In this document: in pieces, positions 1-7,153 of the stretch
How the letters are laid out: the number at the start of each line of letters is the position of its first letter
How positions within the stretch are numbered: the stretch's first letter is position 1
Assembly (NCBI GenBank): GCA_945890905.1
Contig: CAMDDI010000015.1
Location: 1-21,630, forward strand
Length of the DNA: 21,630 nucleotides
Source: Bacteriovorax stolpii
GTDB lineage: Bacteria; Bdellovibrionota; Bacteriovoracia; Bacteriovoracales; Bacteriovoracaceae
Direction: 5' to 3'
Translations under genes and position numbers: made by a program
The notes under the pieces: generated by a model
Seen by the model: the letters and a program-made list of their open reading frames with translations, nothing else
What the model was told of the DNA's origin: nothing
The model's database searches: none

Positions 1-64
1 TAGTTTAAAATGATGGGAATGAAACAGCGCTTTATTCAATCTTTATGAGAAATATTCAAATTCA

Positions 65-73
65 TGTGATAAT
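65..73 (+). promoter_or_regulatory. Extended -10 promoter element of ppc
   Basis: TG at 65-66, one base, then GATAAT at 68-73 forms an extended -10 element. No good -35 hexamer is visible at the expected distance. The box ends 8 nt before the ppc ATG and there is no Shine-Dalgarno, so transcription would begin almost at the start codon (a leaderless mRNA). Inference from sequence only. Confidence 0.4.
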
Positions 74-81
74 CCTAAATT

Positions 82-2373
82 ATGTCACTATCAAATGAAT
101 TAAAAGAACTTGTATTTAAATCTGTCGAACTCTTAGGGATGTCCATTAAAGACATCTATGGGCCAAAGCTTTATGAAGAAATTGAGTCTCTGCGCTTGAA
201 AATGAAATCAGTCAGACAGGAAGAAGCTGATGTGGTTCATAAGGCCTTGGAAGAAGTTTACAGCAAATACAAAAAAGCTGGTACACCTGAGCTTCATAAA
301 GTGGCCAAGGCTTTTTCTCTAATGCTTGAAGTAATCAACGCCTGTGAAGCTGCTTATCGAACCTACAGACTCCAAGACACAAATCTAGCTTATGATAAAA
401 AACCTGATTCTTTAGTTTATGTTTTCACCAGCCACCCGACTGAGGCGAGAAGTAAAGAATTTCTCTTCCTCACAGATCAAGTCGAAGATCTCCTCATCTT
501 GGCATTACAGCGCAGTTTTGATGAAATTTCCGAAGACCTTTACCATCTTTTTCAAGTTGCCCTAAGAATCCCCTTCGCTAACAATAAACGACCAGAAGTA
601 CGAGATGAAGCCGAACAAATTTTTCATACAGTGATGGATGAGAGAATTCTCTCTGAACAAATTGAACTTAAGAAAAAAGGCGTGCGGGTATTTTTCCGCA
701 CTTGGGTTGGAGGAGATAAAGATGGCCACCCTAAAGTTGGGCCTGTCACACTTTTGCAAACTCTGACACTTTCTCGTCATAAAATTTTAGAGTTCATCGA
801 TCATCGACTTACTCATTTTCATGCAGAACTCAAGCTCTTCGGACTGTCAGAAAAAAGAATCGATGCTTTAGTGCGCGCCTTAAAGCTTGATTCAAGATCC
901 TTGAAAAAAATTTCTGATAACGACGGCAAGAGAGTACTCAGATTTAAAAAGAATATTTTGACTTTAGTTGCATTGGCCGAAGAGCATAAAGTTTTGTCTC
1001 CGAGCTTGGGAGATATGAAAGAATTATTAAAGCTCTACCCAGCCTTAGTTCTTCCTATGGAAATCAGAGAAGATAGCACTCTGATTCATGATGCCTTGAA
1101 AAATCCTCAGCCTATTGCTCGCATGCTCAAGCTCATAAAAAAAATCTCTAATGGTCTTGATCCCCGTTACTATGTGCGAGGATTCATCATCAGTATGTGC
1201 CAGAAGCCGGAAGACTTAATGGCCGCAGTGGAGCTAGTGACTAAGCAAATGGGTGAATTTCTCATTCCTGCGGTTCCATTGTTTGAAAACGAACAAGGCC
1301 TTAGAAATAGTATTAATATTTTATCCCAGACCTTTCATAAGCTTCCCATCATCAAAGAGCATAAGAGCCGCTGGCAAGGTCGCTTGGAGGTGATGCTGGG
1401 TTATTCTGATTCAAGTAAAGAAAATGGTGTTTTACCCAGCCGGCTTCTTGTTGAAGAGGCCCTTTTAAATATTGAAGCTCTGCTTTTAAAACACAAGTTA
1501 GTTCCAGTATTCTTTCATGGCTCTGGTGGTTCAACAGGTCGAGGTGGAGGATCCCTTAAAGAGCAAATTGCTTGGTGGCCGAAGAGTGCTCTGAATATCT
1601 ATAAGATGACCATCCAGGGGGAAACCATCCAGAGACATTTCAATCAAGGGCCAATCCTTCGCTCTCAAGTGAGCAAAGTAGTAGAAGAATTTGCAAAATA
1701 CAGAGAACAGAAATTTATCCGGCCAAAGATTGCGGATCAGTTCGCCGGCCTCATCCAAAATTCTTACCGAAATCTGGTGAGAGATCCAGATTTTCAAGAG
1801 ATGACTTCAGAGGCCACTCCTTATGACTTTCTCAATCTCTTAAAGATTGGATCCCGTCCTACAAAGCGAAATGGGAAAGGGAAATTCACACTGAGAGCGA
1901 TTCCATGGATTCTTTGCTGGACGCAAACCCGTCTTCTGTTGCCTATTTGGTGGGGAGTGGGGATTGCCTGGTCTGAACTGACATCAGAACAGAAGAAAGA
2001 ACTAAAGGCATACCATAGCAATTCACCCCTCATGCAATCCTACATCAAAAATTTAGGCTTCACTTTAGCAAGAATTGAACTCGGGGTGTGGGAATTTCAT
2101 TTGAATCATTCTCATCTCTCTCAAGAGAGTAAAAACTTATGGAGTGAGAAAATTCGCAAGGAGTATGAACTCACAGTTAAATTCTTTGAAGACGTAAGTG
2201 ATCAGAAGAATTTTACTTGGTTTCAACCTAGACTGGGAGAGAGTATTGAGTTTCGTTCTAGCATGATTCATCCACTCAACGTCATTCAAAAGATCTCTCT
2301 TGAAAGAAATGATCACGTTCTTTTGCGGGAAACAGTGACGGGAATTGCCTGCGGGATGCTCACGACTGGTTAA
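82..2373 (+). CDS. ppc: Phosphoenolpyruvate carboxylase (short, divergent form)
   Basis: Cytosolic anaplerotic enzyme that makes oxaloacetate from PEP and bicarbonate. The signature motifs appear in order: TSHPTE near residue 116 (catalytic His118), GGDKDGHP at 210-217, GYSDSSKENG near 440, HGSGGSTGRGGG near 479, QGETIQRHF near 515, SRPTKR near 594, then AIPWILCWTQTR, and the C-terminal LTTG. At 763 residues it is clearly shorter than E. coli Ppc (883). Three positions differ from the usual pattern. The first arginine of the GRGG-x-x-GRGG loop (E. coli Arg581) is serine. The lysine equivalent to E. coli Lys773 appears to be Arg (LARIE). The C-terminal Asn of the NTG tail (E. coli Asn881) is Thr. 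The last two belong to the aspartate-inhibition site described for the E. coli enzyme, so feedback control may be altered. The gene has no Shine-Dalgarno, and its stop overlaps the convergent ppiC-like gene by 4 nt. Family assignment is secure; the regulatory consequence is inferred. Confidence 0.95.
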   Translation: MSLSNELKELVFKSVELLGMSIKDIYGPKLYEEIESLRLKMKSVRQEEADVVHKALEEVYSKYKKAGTPELHKVAKAFSLMLEVINACEAAYRTYRLQDTNLAYDKKPDSLVYVFTSHPTEARSKEFLFLTDQVEDLLILALQRSFDEISEDLYHLFQVALRIPFANNKRPEVRDEAEQIFHTVMDERILSEQIELKKKGVRVFFRTWVGGDKDGHPKVGPVTLLQTLTLSRHKILEFIDHRLTHFHAELKLFGLSEKRIDALVRALKLDSRSLKKISDNDGKRVLRFKKNILTLVALAEEHKVLSPSLGDMKELLKLYPALVLPMEIREDSTLIHDALKNPQPIARMLKLIKKISNGLDPRYYVRGFIISMCQKPEDLMAAVELVTKQMGEFLIPAVPLFENEQGLRNSINILSQTFHKLPIIKEHKSRWQGRLEVMLGYSDSSKENGVLPSRLLVEEALLNIEALLLKHKLVPVFFHGSGGSTGRGGGSLKEQIAWWPKSALNIYKMTIQGETIQRHFNQGPILRSQVSKVVEEFAKYREQKFIRPKIADQFAGLIQNSYRNLVRDPDFQEMTSEATPYDFLNLLKIGSRPTKRNGKGKFTLRAIPWILCWTQTRLLLPIWWGVGIAWSELTSEQKKELKAYHSNSPLMQSYIKNLGFTLARIELGVWEFHLNHSHLSQESKNLWSEKIRKEYELTVKFFEDVSDQKNFTWFQPRLGESIEFRSSMIHPLNVIQKISLERNDHVLLRETVTGIACGMLTTG

Positions 2374-2639
2374 GCTGCGCGTTTGATGATGTGATATCCA
2401 AATTGAGTTCTCACCACTGCCGAAATCTCATTGGGCCTTAACTTAAATAGCATTCTTTCAAATGCTTCCACCATCTGACCCTTTTTAATTTCTCCTAAAT
2501 CTCCTCCACGCGAAGCTGAGGAACAGAGAGAAAAGTCTTTGGCCAGACTTTCAAAACTTTTTCCCTCCGCAAGTTTGCGCAAAATGTCTTTAGCTTCATA
2601 TTCGTGTTTCACTAAAATGTGGTGTGCATGGAGTTTCAT
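2370..2639 (-). CDS. ppiC: Parvulin-type peptidyl-prolyl cis-trans isomerase (PpiC-like)
   Basis: A small, single-domain parvulin that catalyses cis-trans isomerisation of Xaa-Pro bonds. With no signal peptide it should be cytosolic, like E. coli PpiC (93 aa). Family features are HHILVK at the N-terminus, then a helix with the FESLAKDFS motif, SRGGDLGEIKKGQM, FERMLFKL, and the terminal strand QFGYHIIK. I chose the ATG at 2639 (89 aa) because parvulins start directly at the HILVK strand. A GTG/ATG-type start further upstream at 2681 would add 14 unconserved residues, and neither start has a good ribosome-binding site. The gene converges on ppc, with the two stop codons sharing the TTAA at 2370-2373. 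Family assignment is strong; the cellular client is unknown. Confidence 0.88.
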   Translation of the reverse strand: MKLHAHHILVKHEYEAKDILRKLAEGKSFESLAKDFSLCSSASRGGDLGEIKKGQMVEAFERMLFKLRPNEISAVVRTQFGYHIIKRAA

Positions 2640-2764
2640 ATCTAAAATTCTACTTTTAGCCCTAAATTGTGCATTGCTCATCGCGGCAGTAGTGATTTTT
2701 ACTGTAAATTCAGGCTGATGACAGGATAGAATGTTCCCATTAGAAACCTTTATCAGGAGTTGTT

Positions 2765-3466
2765 ATGGACGTGGCCTTATTTACAGAAGAAGGGTTGATC
2801 ATGATCCTTCGTTGGATTCACTTCTTCTCTTCGGTTGCTTGGATTGGTCATCTTTATTATTTTAACTTCGTTCAAGGTGCTTTTTTTGCTGAAATCGATG
2901 CTCCTGTTAAGAACGTAGCATTTTCTAAACTAGTTCCTAAAGCTCTTTGGTGGTTTCGTTGGGGTGCCATGGGAACTTTCCTTTCTGGTGTAGCGATGCT
3001 CGCCCTAGTTGGAAAAGATCTTGGATCAAGTTTCTTCTCAACATCATACGGTATCTTTATTTACACTGGTGCTTTGATGGGAACTATCATGTTCTTAAAT
3101 GTGTGGCTCATTATCTGGCCTAAGCAACAGATCCTTATCGCCAACGCAAATACTGTAATTGGTGGCGGAGCTGCGAATCCTGAAGCAGCTAAAGCTGCTC
3201 CAGCGGCACTTCTTGCATCAAGAACAAACGTTTTGTTTTCTTTTTCCTTGCTCTTTTTCATGGGTGCTTCAAGACACTTAACTTTGAATATTCCAGATGA
3301 TTTCTCTCCTGGTGCTGTTCTCGGTGTAGTGACGCTCATTATCTTGGCCCTTGAAGTAAACGCGATCAAAGGAAAGCTTGGTCCAATTGCTACTGTGAAA
3401 GGTGTGATACATTTCGGACTCGCTTTGATGGTAGCTCTCTATGCAATTATTGAGGTCATGGTTTAA
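2765..3466 (+). CDS. PuuD-like (urate oxidase N-terminal domain) membrane protein
   Basis: An integral membrane protein of 233 residues with about six transmembrane segments, roughly at residues 11-34, 61-82, 94-118, 155-170, 183-200 and 213-232. The RWIHFFSSVAWIGHLYYFNF segment resembles the first helix of the urate oxidase N-terminal (PuuD) family, in which a membrane domain is fused to a C-terminal cytochrome c. His19, His29, His171 (ASRHLTLN) and His216 are candidates for heme or metal ligation. Here the cytochrome is a separate gene whose ATG overlaps this stop by one base (TAATG), implying translational coupling and a shared complex. The ribosome-binding site AGGAG lies about 5 nt before the ATG. 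No purine-catabolism genes are nearby, so the urate connection is homology only; a respiratory or redox role is equally possible. Confidence 0.72.
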   Translation: MDVALFTEEGLIMILRWIHFFSSVAWIGHLYYFNFVQGAFFAEIDAPVKNVAFSKLVPKALWWFRWGAMGTFLSGVAMLALVGKDLGSSFFSTSYGIFIYTGALMGTIMFLNVWLIIWPKQQILIANANTVIGGGAANPEAAKAAPAALLASRTNVLFSFSLLFFMGASRHLTLNIPDDFSPGAVLGVVTLIILALEVNAIKGKLGPIATVKGVIHFGLALMVALYAIIEVMV

Positions 3467-3804
3467 TGAAATTCAAATTCATGGGGGCCCTCTTGGGCTC
3501 CCTGATTTTTTCTGCTTACGCTGATCAGGCACTTTTAGATAAAGGTAAAAAACTTTATCTAAGCAACTGTATTGCCTGTCACAATAAAGATCCCAATATG
3601 AAAGGCTCCATTGGCCCAGAAATGGTAGATGCACCTTTAGCGGTGATGACTTCTAAAGTGATGACTGGTGGGTACCCAGCAGTTTTACCAGTTGGATTTG
3701 TGCCTAAGAGAAAGACCAAGGCGATGAAGAAAATTCCCAAATTACAAAAAGATATCCCGGCCATTCATGCCTGGGTTCAATCCATGAAGAAAAAGAAAAA
3801 GTAG
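3466..3804 (+). CDS. Small periplasmic monoheme cytochrome c
   Basis: A 112-residue secreted class I cytochrome c. The signal peptide covers about residues 1-19 (cleavage after AYA). The heme c site is CIACH at 35-39, with His39 as proximal ligand. Met87 in the KAMKKIPKL segment sits where the distal methionine normally lies, just before the final helix (DIPAIHAWVQSM). The C-terminus ends in five lysines, an unusual basic tail that could contact an acidic partner or membrane. The start codon overlaps the stop of the PuuD-like gene (TAATG), so the two are almost certainly co-translated and work together, with this protein carrying electrons from the membrane component. The stop lies 4 nt from the stop of the convergent gene at 3809. 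Confidence 0.88.
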   Translation: MKFKFMGALLGSLIFSAYADQALLDKGKKLYLSNCIACHNKDPNMKGSIGPEMVDAPLAVMTSKVMTGGYPAVLPVGFVPKRKTKAMKKIPKLQKDIPAIHAWVQSMKKKKK

Positions 3805-3808
3805 TTTT

Positions 3809-4069
3809 TTAAAATCCTAAGATATCTACGTATGTCGTACCACGGGCAAGAGCTGAAGAGGATTTAGCTCGCTGACCTTTGATCAAAATTTGCTTCTTAC
3901 CAAAAAGATCTTTCAACCCGGCCCGAGACACGGCCTTAAGCTTCTCATTTTCATCCTGAGCGCGTAGGGCGGTCAAAAGCACGTTATCCATACGAGATTC
4001 AGCGTGCTCAAGATTTAGAGCGATTCTAAATGAGTTCTCAGGTTGAGCGGGGGTTGTGTTCATAGTCAT
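3809..4069 (-). CDS. S4-like RNA-binding mini-protein
   Basis: An 86-residue protein with no signal peptide. Residues from about 25 onward read like an S4 RNA-binding fold: SRMDNVLL (compare RLDxxL), SRAGLKDLF (the helix that follows SR in S4 domains), then QILIKGQRAKSSSALARGT (compare VxVNGxxxKxSxxLxxGD) and YVDIL. The spacing between these parts is as expected, though the loop between the first two helices is longer than usual. A good Shine-Dalgarno (AAGGA, 6-7 nt from the ATG) supports the start at 4069; a second ATG two codons in is possible. Standalone S4 domains bind structured RNA such as rRNA or stalled ribosomes. That is family knowledge, and no specific target is visible here. Confidence 0.6.
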   Translation of the reverse strand: MTMNTTPAQPENSFRIALNLEHAESRMDNVLLTALRAQDENEKLKAVSRAGLKDLFGKKQILIKGQRAKSSSALARGTTYVDILGF

Positions 4070-4182
4070 AAATTGTCCTTAGGTGCTCATCTTTTAGACC
4101 AAATGAGGCCATAAACCAAGTAAGGACTCCAACCCTGTCAATTTTACTTAAGATTCTCCCTGGTTTTCCAACCGTTAGAGTC

Positions 4183-4192
4183 GGACATGTCC
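4183..4192. repeat. 10-bp perfect palindrome upstream of fecR-A
   Basis: GGACATGTCC is perfectly self-complementary and lies about 40 bp upstream of the -35 hexamer of module A, a sensible place for an activator or repressor dimer. Its ACATGT core recurs as TACATGTA (10787-10794) upstream of module B. Function is inferred from position only. Confidence 0.35.
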
Positions 4193-4230
4193 ATCGGGTG
4201 AGGCATTTTCTGCTGGATTTTAAGCAGTTT

Positions 4231-4258
4231 TTGAGCCAAATCCCTTTAGGGCTATAAT
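4231..4258 (+). promoter_or_regulatory. Sigma70-type promoter of module A
   Basis: The -35 hexamer TTGAGC (4231-4236) and the perfect -10 TATAAT (4253-4258) are separated by 16 bp. The predicted start of transcription falls at about 4265, one or two bases before the ATG at 4267, so the first gene would be translated from a leaderless mRNA. Module B has a promoter of the same design (TTGAGG, 16 bp, TATACT). Confidence 0.65.
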
Positions 4259-4266
4259 TTTACACT

Positions 4267-5544
4267 ATGAAGAGCTTACTGCTCATTTTGCTGGTCCTCA
4301 CTCTTACGCCTGCCTGGTCAGATACTAAAGTTGCTGTTGCCAAAATTGTGAAAGGAAAGGTGACTCTCACCACCAATAATAATGTGGTTGAGCTCAAAGA
4401 GGGCGAATGGGTGACTTCAGGATCCATGGTAAAAACCTCGAATAAAAGTTTTGTGAAACTGGTATTTGTAGATAAATCTCAGATGAATGTTGGGCCAAAT
4501 TCCACTATGAAGATTGAAAAATTCCTGGATAAAGAACCAGGGGTGATTGATCTTGTGAACGGTAAAATTCGCTCACAAGTGACCAAAGACTACTTACAAA
4601 TAAATGAAAAAAATAAATCAAAACTTCTCATCAAAACATCTAATGCTGTGATGGGAGTGCGAGGTACAGATTTTATTCTTTCTACTAATGGCAAAAATAC
4701 TTCGGCAGTCCTTCTTGAAGGTGAAGTTGTGTTTAATAAACTCACTACACCCAATGAGAAATCTCCACAAGCACTTGAGGCAATTGTTGACCGAGGTGTT
4801 CATCTCTTTCCTGGTGAATTCTCTGTAGTGGAAAATTCCCGAAGCATTCCTACTGTACCTGCTCTTTTAAACATTCATCAGCGTGAAAATCTCGAGAAGA
4901 ATGGCAATTTTGAATCTGACCGAGCCCCCAGTTCAAGTCCAAATCAAGACACTAAGTCTTCGGTGGTTCCTGAAGGTTTAAGTGGGCAAGTGGTGAGTAA
5001 CGATAACTCTGCGCTCAAAAATGAAGTCAGCCGTTTTGTGACTCAAGCTCCAATTCCAGTGCCTTCACATCATTCAAATCCAGATGGATATATGAAAGGT
5101 GAGCAACTCAAACCTGCCAATGGATCTTTTCTTCATTTAGATTCAGGTTCAATCATTGCTCCAGGTCCAAAGAGTGTTCTTGATCCTAACAGTAATACTT
5201 ATATATCTTCAAATAGTGGTTCAACGGCCACTGATGGAACTTATATTCCACCTCGGAATATGGAAATCACAAGTTCTGGAAAAGTACTGATGGTTGTCAA
5301 TGATCAGAATGGAACAACTAAGACTGAAGTTGTCCGTGCTCCACCTATTATGAATCAAGCTGATGCAGTCGGTGGTCGAGGACTGGCCACTCAACCCAAT
5401 GATATTTTGAATAAAGGTTTTAATCCTAATGCTGCTGATGCACTGAAGCCTGCCCCCAATGGAGGAGTGCCAGACATTCAAAACGCAGTTCAAACGGGAG
5501 CTAATAATTTTTCTCAAATTAGACGTTTTACGATTGGCCCTTAA
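4267..5544 (+). CDS. Secreted FecR-domain protein, module A
   Basis: A 425-residue protein with a cleavable signal peptide (residues 1 to about 18, ending PAWS) and no other membrane segment. Residues 20-155 form a FecR domain (KGKVTL, EGEWVTSG, FVKLVFVDKSQMNVGP, LVNGKIRSQV, NAVMGVRGTDF, LLEGEVVF). A long Ser/Asn/Pro-rich region follows, interrupted by an island conserved with the module B paralogue at about residues 281-341 (PANGSF, PGPKSVLDPN, DGTYIPPRN, EIT), and a short NDILNKGFNPN motif near the end. Classical FecR proteins are inner-membrane regulators of ECF sigma factors. Here there is no anchor, sigma factor or TonB receptor, so a structural, cargo or adhesin-like role is more likely. 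The next gene begins 3 nt after the stop and has no Shine-Dalgarno of its own, suggesting coupled translation. Domain call is strong; role is inferred. Confidence 0.85.
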   Translation: MKSLLLILLVLTLTPAWSDTKVAVAKIVKGKVTLTTNNNVVELKEGEWVTSGSMVKTSNKSFVKLVFVDKSQMNVGPNSTMKIEKFLDKEPGVIDLVNGKIRSQVTKDYLQINEKNKSKLLIKTSNAVMGVRGTDFILSTNGKNTSAVLLEGEVVFNKLTTPNEKSPQALEAIVDRGVHLFPGEFSVVENSRSIPTVPALLNIHQRENLEKNGNFESDRAPSSSPNQDTKSSVVPEGLSGQVVSNDNSALKNEVSRFVTQAPIPVPSHHSNPDGYMKGEQLKPANGSFLHLDSGSIIAPGPKSVLDPNSNTYISSNSGSTATDGTYIPPRNMEITSSGKVLMVVNDQNGTTKTEVVRAPPIMNQADAVGGRGLATQPNDILNKGFNPNAADALKPAPNGGVPDIQNAVQTGANNFSQIRRFTIGP

Positions 5545-5547
5545 TCC

Positions 5548-7140
5548 ATGAAGAGCCTCCTATTCTTATTTCTTTTTTTTAGCTATTCATGTTTTGCTCA
5601 AGAAGATCAACTCTTCGCTAAATCTTCCCAACTCTTTAGCGAAGGCAAGTATCAGTCAACCATCGACGAACTCAATATCTTAGAACAAACTATTCTTCAA
5701 AAACCTGAAAGTCAGCAAATGCGACTGGGATTAGTTTATTACTGGAAGGCCATTAGTTTTAACCGTCTGCAAGATTTTCCCAATGCAATTACCTATTTTG
5801 ATCTGTCCTTAAAAAGTGGATACAACAAACCAGTTGATATCAATTATGAATATGGCCAAGCTCTATTTGCCTCTGAGAAATATTCTGAGGCCCGTGCTCA
5901 ATTTAGAAATTCCGTGAACCGCAAATTCAAAGTTGCCGTCTCACTTTATTATTTGGGTTATGTGGCCCGACAAATGGGTGATGCTAAAAAAGCCTATTCA
6001 TTCTATAAGGCCATTGAGCGGTTAAATACTCCAGAGGCCAAAGAAGTTTTGCAAGCAGCTGAAGTTCAGGTGGGTGACATATATTTGGATGAGGCAGAAA
6101 AGAAGAAAGATTCCTTCAAGACCGTTGAAAAAATAGTGATCCCTCAATATCAAAAAGCTCTCGCCATGGATCCCGAATCTCCACTCTCGGGCCGTATCCA
6201 AGAAAAGATTGTGGCCCTTCAGAGAAAATACGATTTGATGCTTTTTAATCTTAGCAATGGCAGACCTGCTATTAATCCGCCGTATTTCTTGCGTGTTGCT
6301 CAGGAACTAGGCTTTGATAGCAACGTAACATTTTCACCTGCAGAAACAACGATCTCTAAGGCCAAGCAAGGATCTCTTTTTAGTAAAACAGATATCTTTG
6401 GTCGCTACACTTTTTATCACGAAGATTACCTTAGCGTGGCCCCAGAGATTCGTGTCAACAACACCTACTACTTTAATCGTGTGCAAGAAATTTATCGCAA
6501 CGATAACTACCTCATCGCTCCTGCATTACGTACTTCCTACGAACACTCTCTTTGGAAGCGCCCAGCATCAACAATTGTCGATTATGATTTTAATGAGGCC
6601 CGTCGGGATGTGAATGGGACACATCAATATGACTTTAGCTCCCGCGCTCATAGTTTTATGATTGGACAGAGATTCAATTATTTTGATTTTGGGGAATCAA
6701 CTGTCAGACTTCGTTACCGTATTTTTGATAGTTACACTGATTCTGCAGATGCTTCAACCACAAGCTTTGTGCTTGAGCAGATCAAAAATCTCAAGGTCAA
6801 TACTTTGCTTTTCTATTTCAGTTACGACCGAACCCGGGTAAACTCAAATATTTTTGATACTGATGCTCTAACTCTTAGAACTGATTTGATCATGTCCCGC
6901 ATGTTTGATCTTTTTACTCCAAGTTTTGGTATGGGAGTAACAACTACCGACCCTATTAATGATCGGAGTAACCGCGGAAGAGAGCTTCTTTTAACACCTG
7001 GATTCCGCCTTTCAAAAACTTTTGCCAAGAGATGGCGCTCAAATTTCAAATTTGATTACATGACAAATGACTCGAAAGATAAGACTAACTTTGATTTCAA
7101 AAAGCACATCACTAGCCTTGAGCTCGAGTATCTCTTTTGA
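5548..7140 (+). CDS. TPR and outer-membrane beta-barrel protein, module A
   Basis: A 530-residue protein with a signal peptide (residues 1 to about 17). Residues 20 to about 230 contain at least four TPR-like helix pairs (for example LFAKSSQLFSEGKYQSTIDEL, GLVYYWKAISFNRLQDF, YEYGQALFASEKYSEARAQF, SLYYLGYVARQMGDAKKAY). After PPYFLRVAQELGFDSNVTF, residues 245-530 alternate polar and aromatic or hydrophobic residues as in outer-membrane strands, and the protein ends in the canonical terminal Phe (LELEYLF). The layout of periplasmic TPR plus C-terminal barrel resembles exporters or assembly factors such as Slam/DUF560, PgaA or BcsC; I cannot assign a specific family. The start is 3 nt after the FecR stop, so the two are produced together. 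It is closely similar over its whole length to the protein at 12319-13947. Confidence 0.8.
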   Translation: MKSLLFLFLFFSYSCFAQEDQLFAKSSQLFSEGKYQSTIDELNILEQTILQKPESQQMRLGLVYYWKAISFNRLQDFPNAITYFDLSLKSGYNKPVDINYEYGQALFASEKYSEARAQFRNSVNRKFKVAVSLYYLGYVARQMGDAKKAYSFYKAIERLNTPEAKEVLQAAEVQVGDIYLDEAEKKKDSFKTVEKIVIPQYQKALAMDPESPLSGRIQEKIVALQRKYDLMLFNLSNGRPAINPPYFLRVAQELGFDSNVTFSPAETTISKAKQGSLFSKTDIFGRYTFYHEDYLSVAPEIRVNNTYYFNRVQEIYRNDNYLIAPALRTSYEHSLWKRPASTIVDYDFNEARRDVNGTHQYDFSSRAHSFMIGQRFNYFDFGESTVRLRYRIFDSYTDSADASTTSFVLEQIKNLKVNTLLFYFSYDRTRVNSNIFDTDALTLRTDLIMSRMFDLFTPSFGMGVTTTDPINDRSNRGRELLLTPGFRLSKTFAKRWRSNFKFDYMTNDSKDKTNFDFKKHITSLELEYLF

Positions 7141-7153
7141 TAAGATCAAACCC

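Noticed and set aside
4210..4235. Stem CTGCT/AGCAG followed by a T-run before fecR-A
   Set aside because: The stem is only 5 bp, no upstream gene on this strand needs a terminator, and the T-run is part of the -35 region.
4267..5544. FecR-type anti-sigma regulation of iron uptake
   Set aside because: There is no ECF sigma factor, no TonB-dependent receptor and no transmembrane anchor. The protein is secreted and paired with a barrel.
7067..7153. N-terminal extension of the DedA protein
   Set aside because: It overlaps the barrel gene out of frame and adds polar residues unlike DedA proteins. The ATG at 7154 reproduces the family spacing of essential residues.
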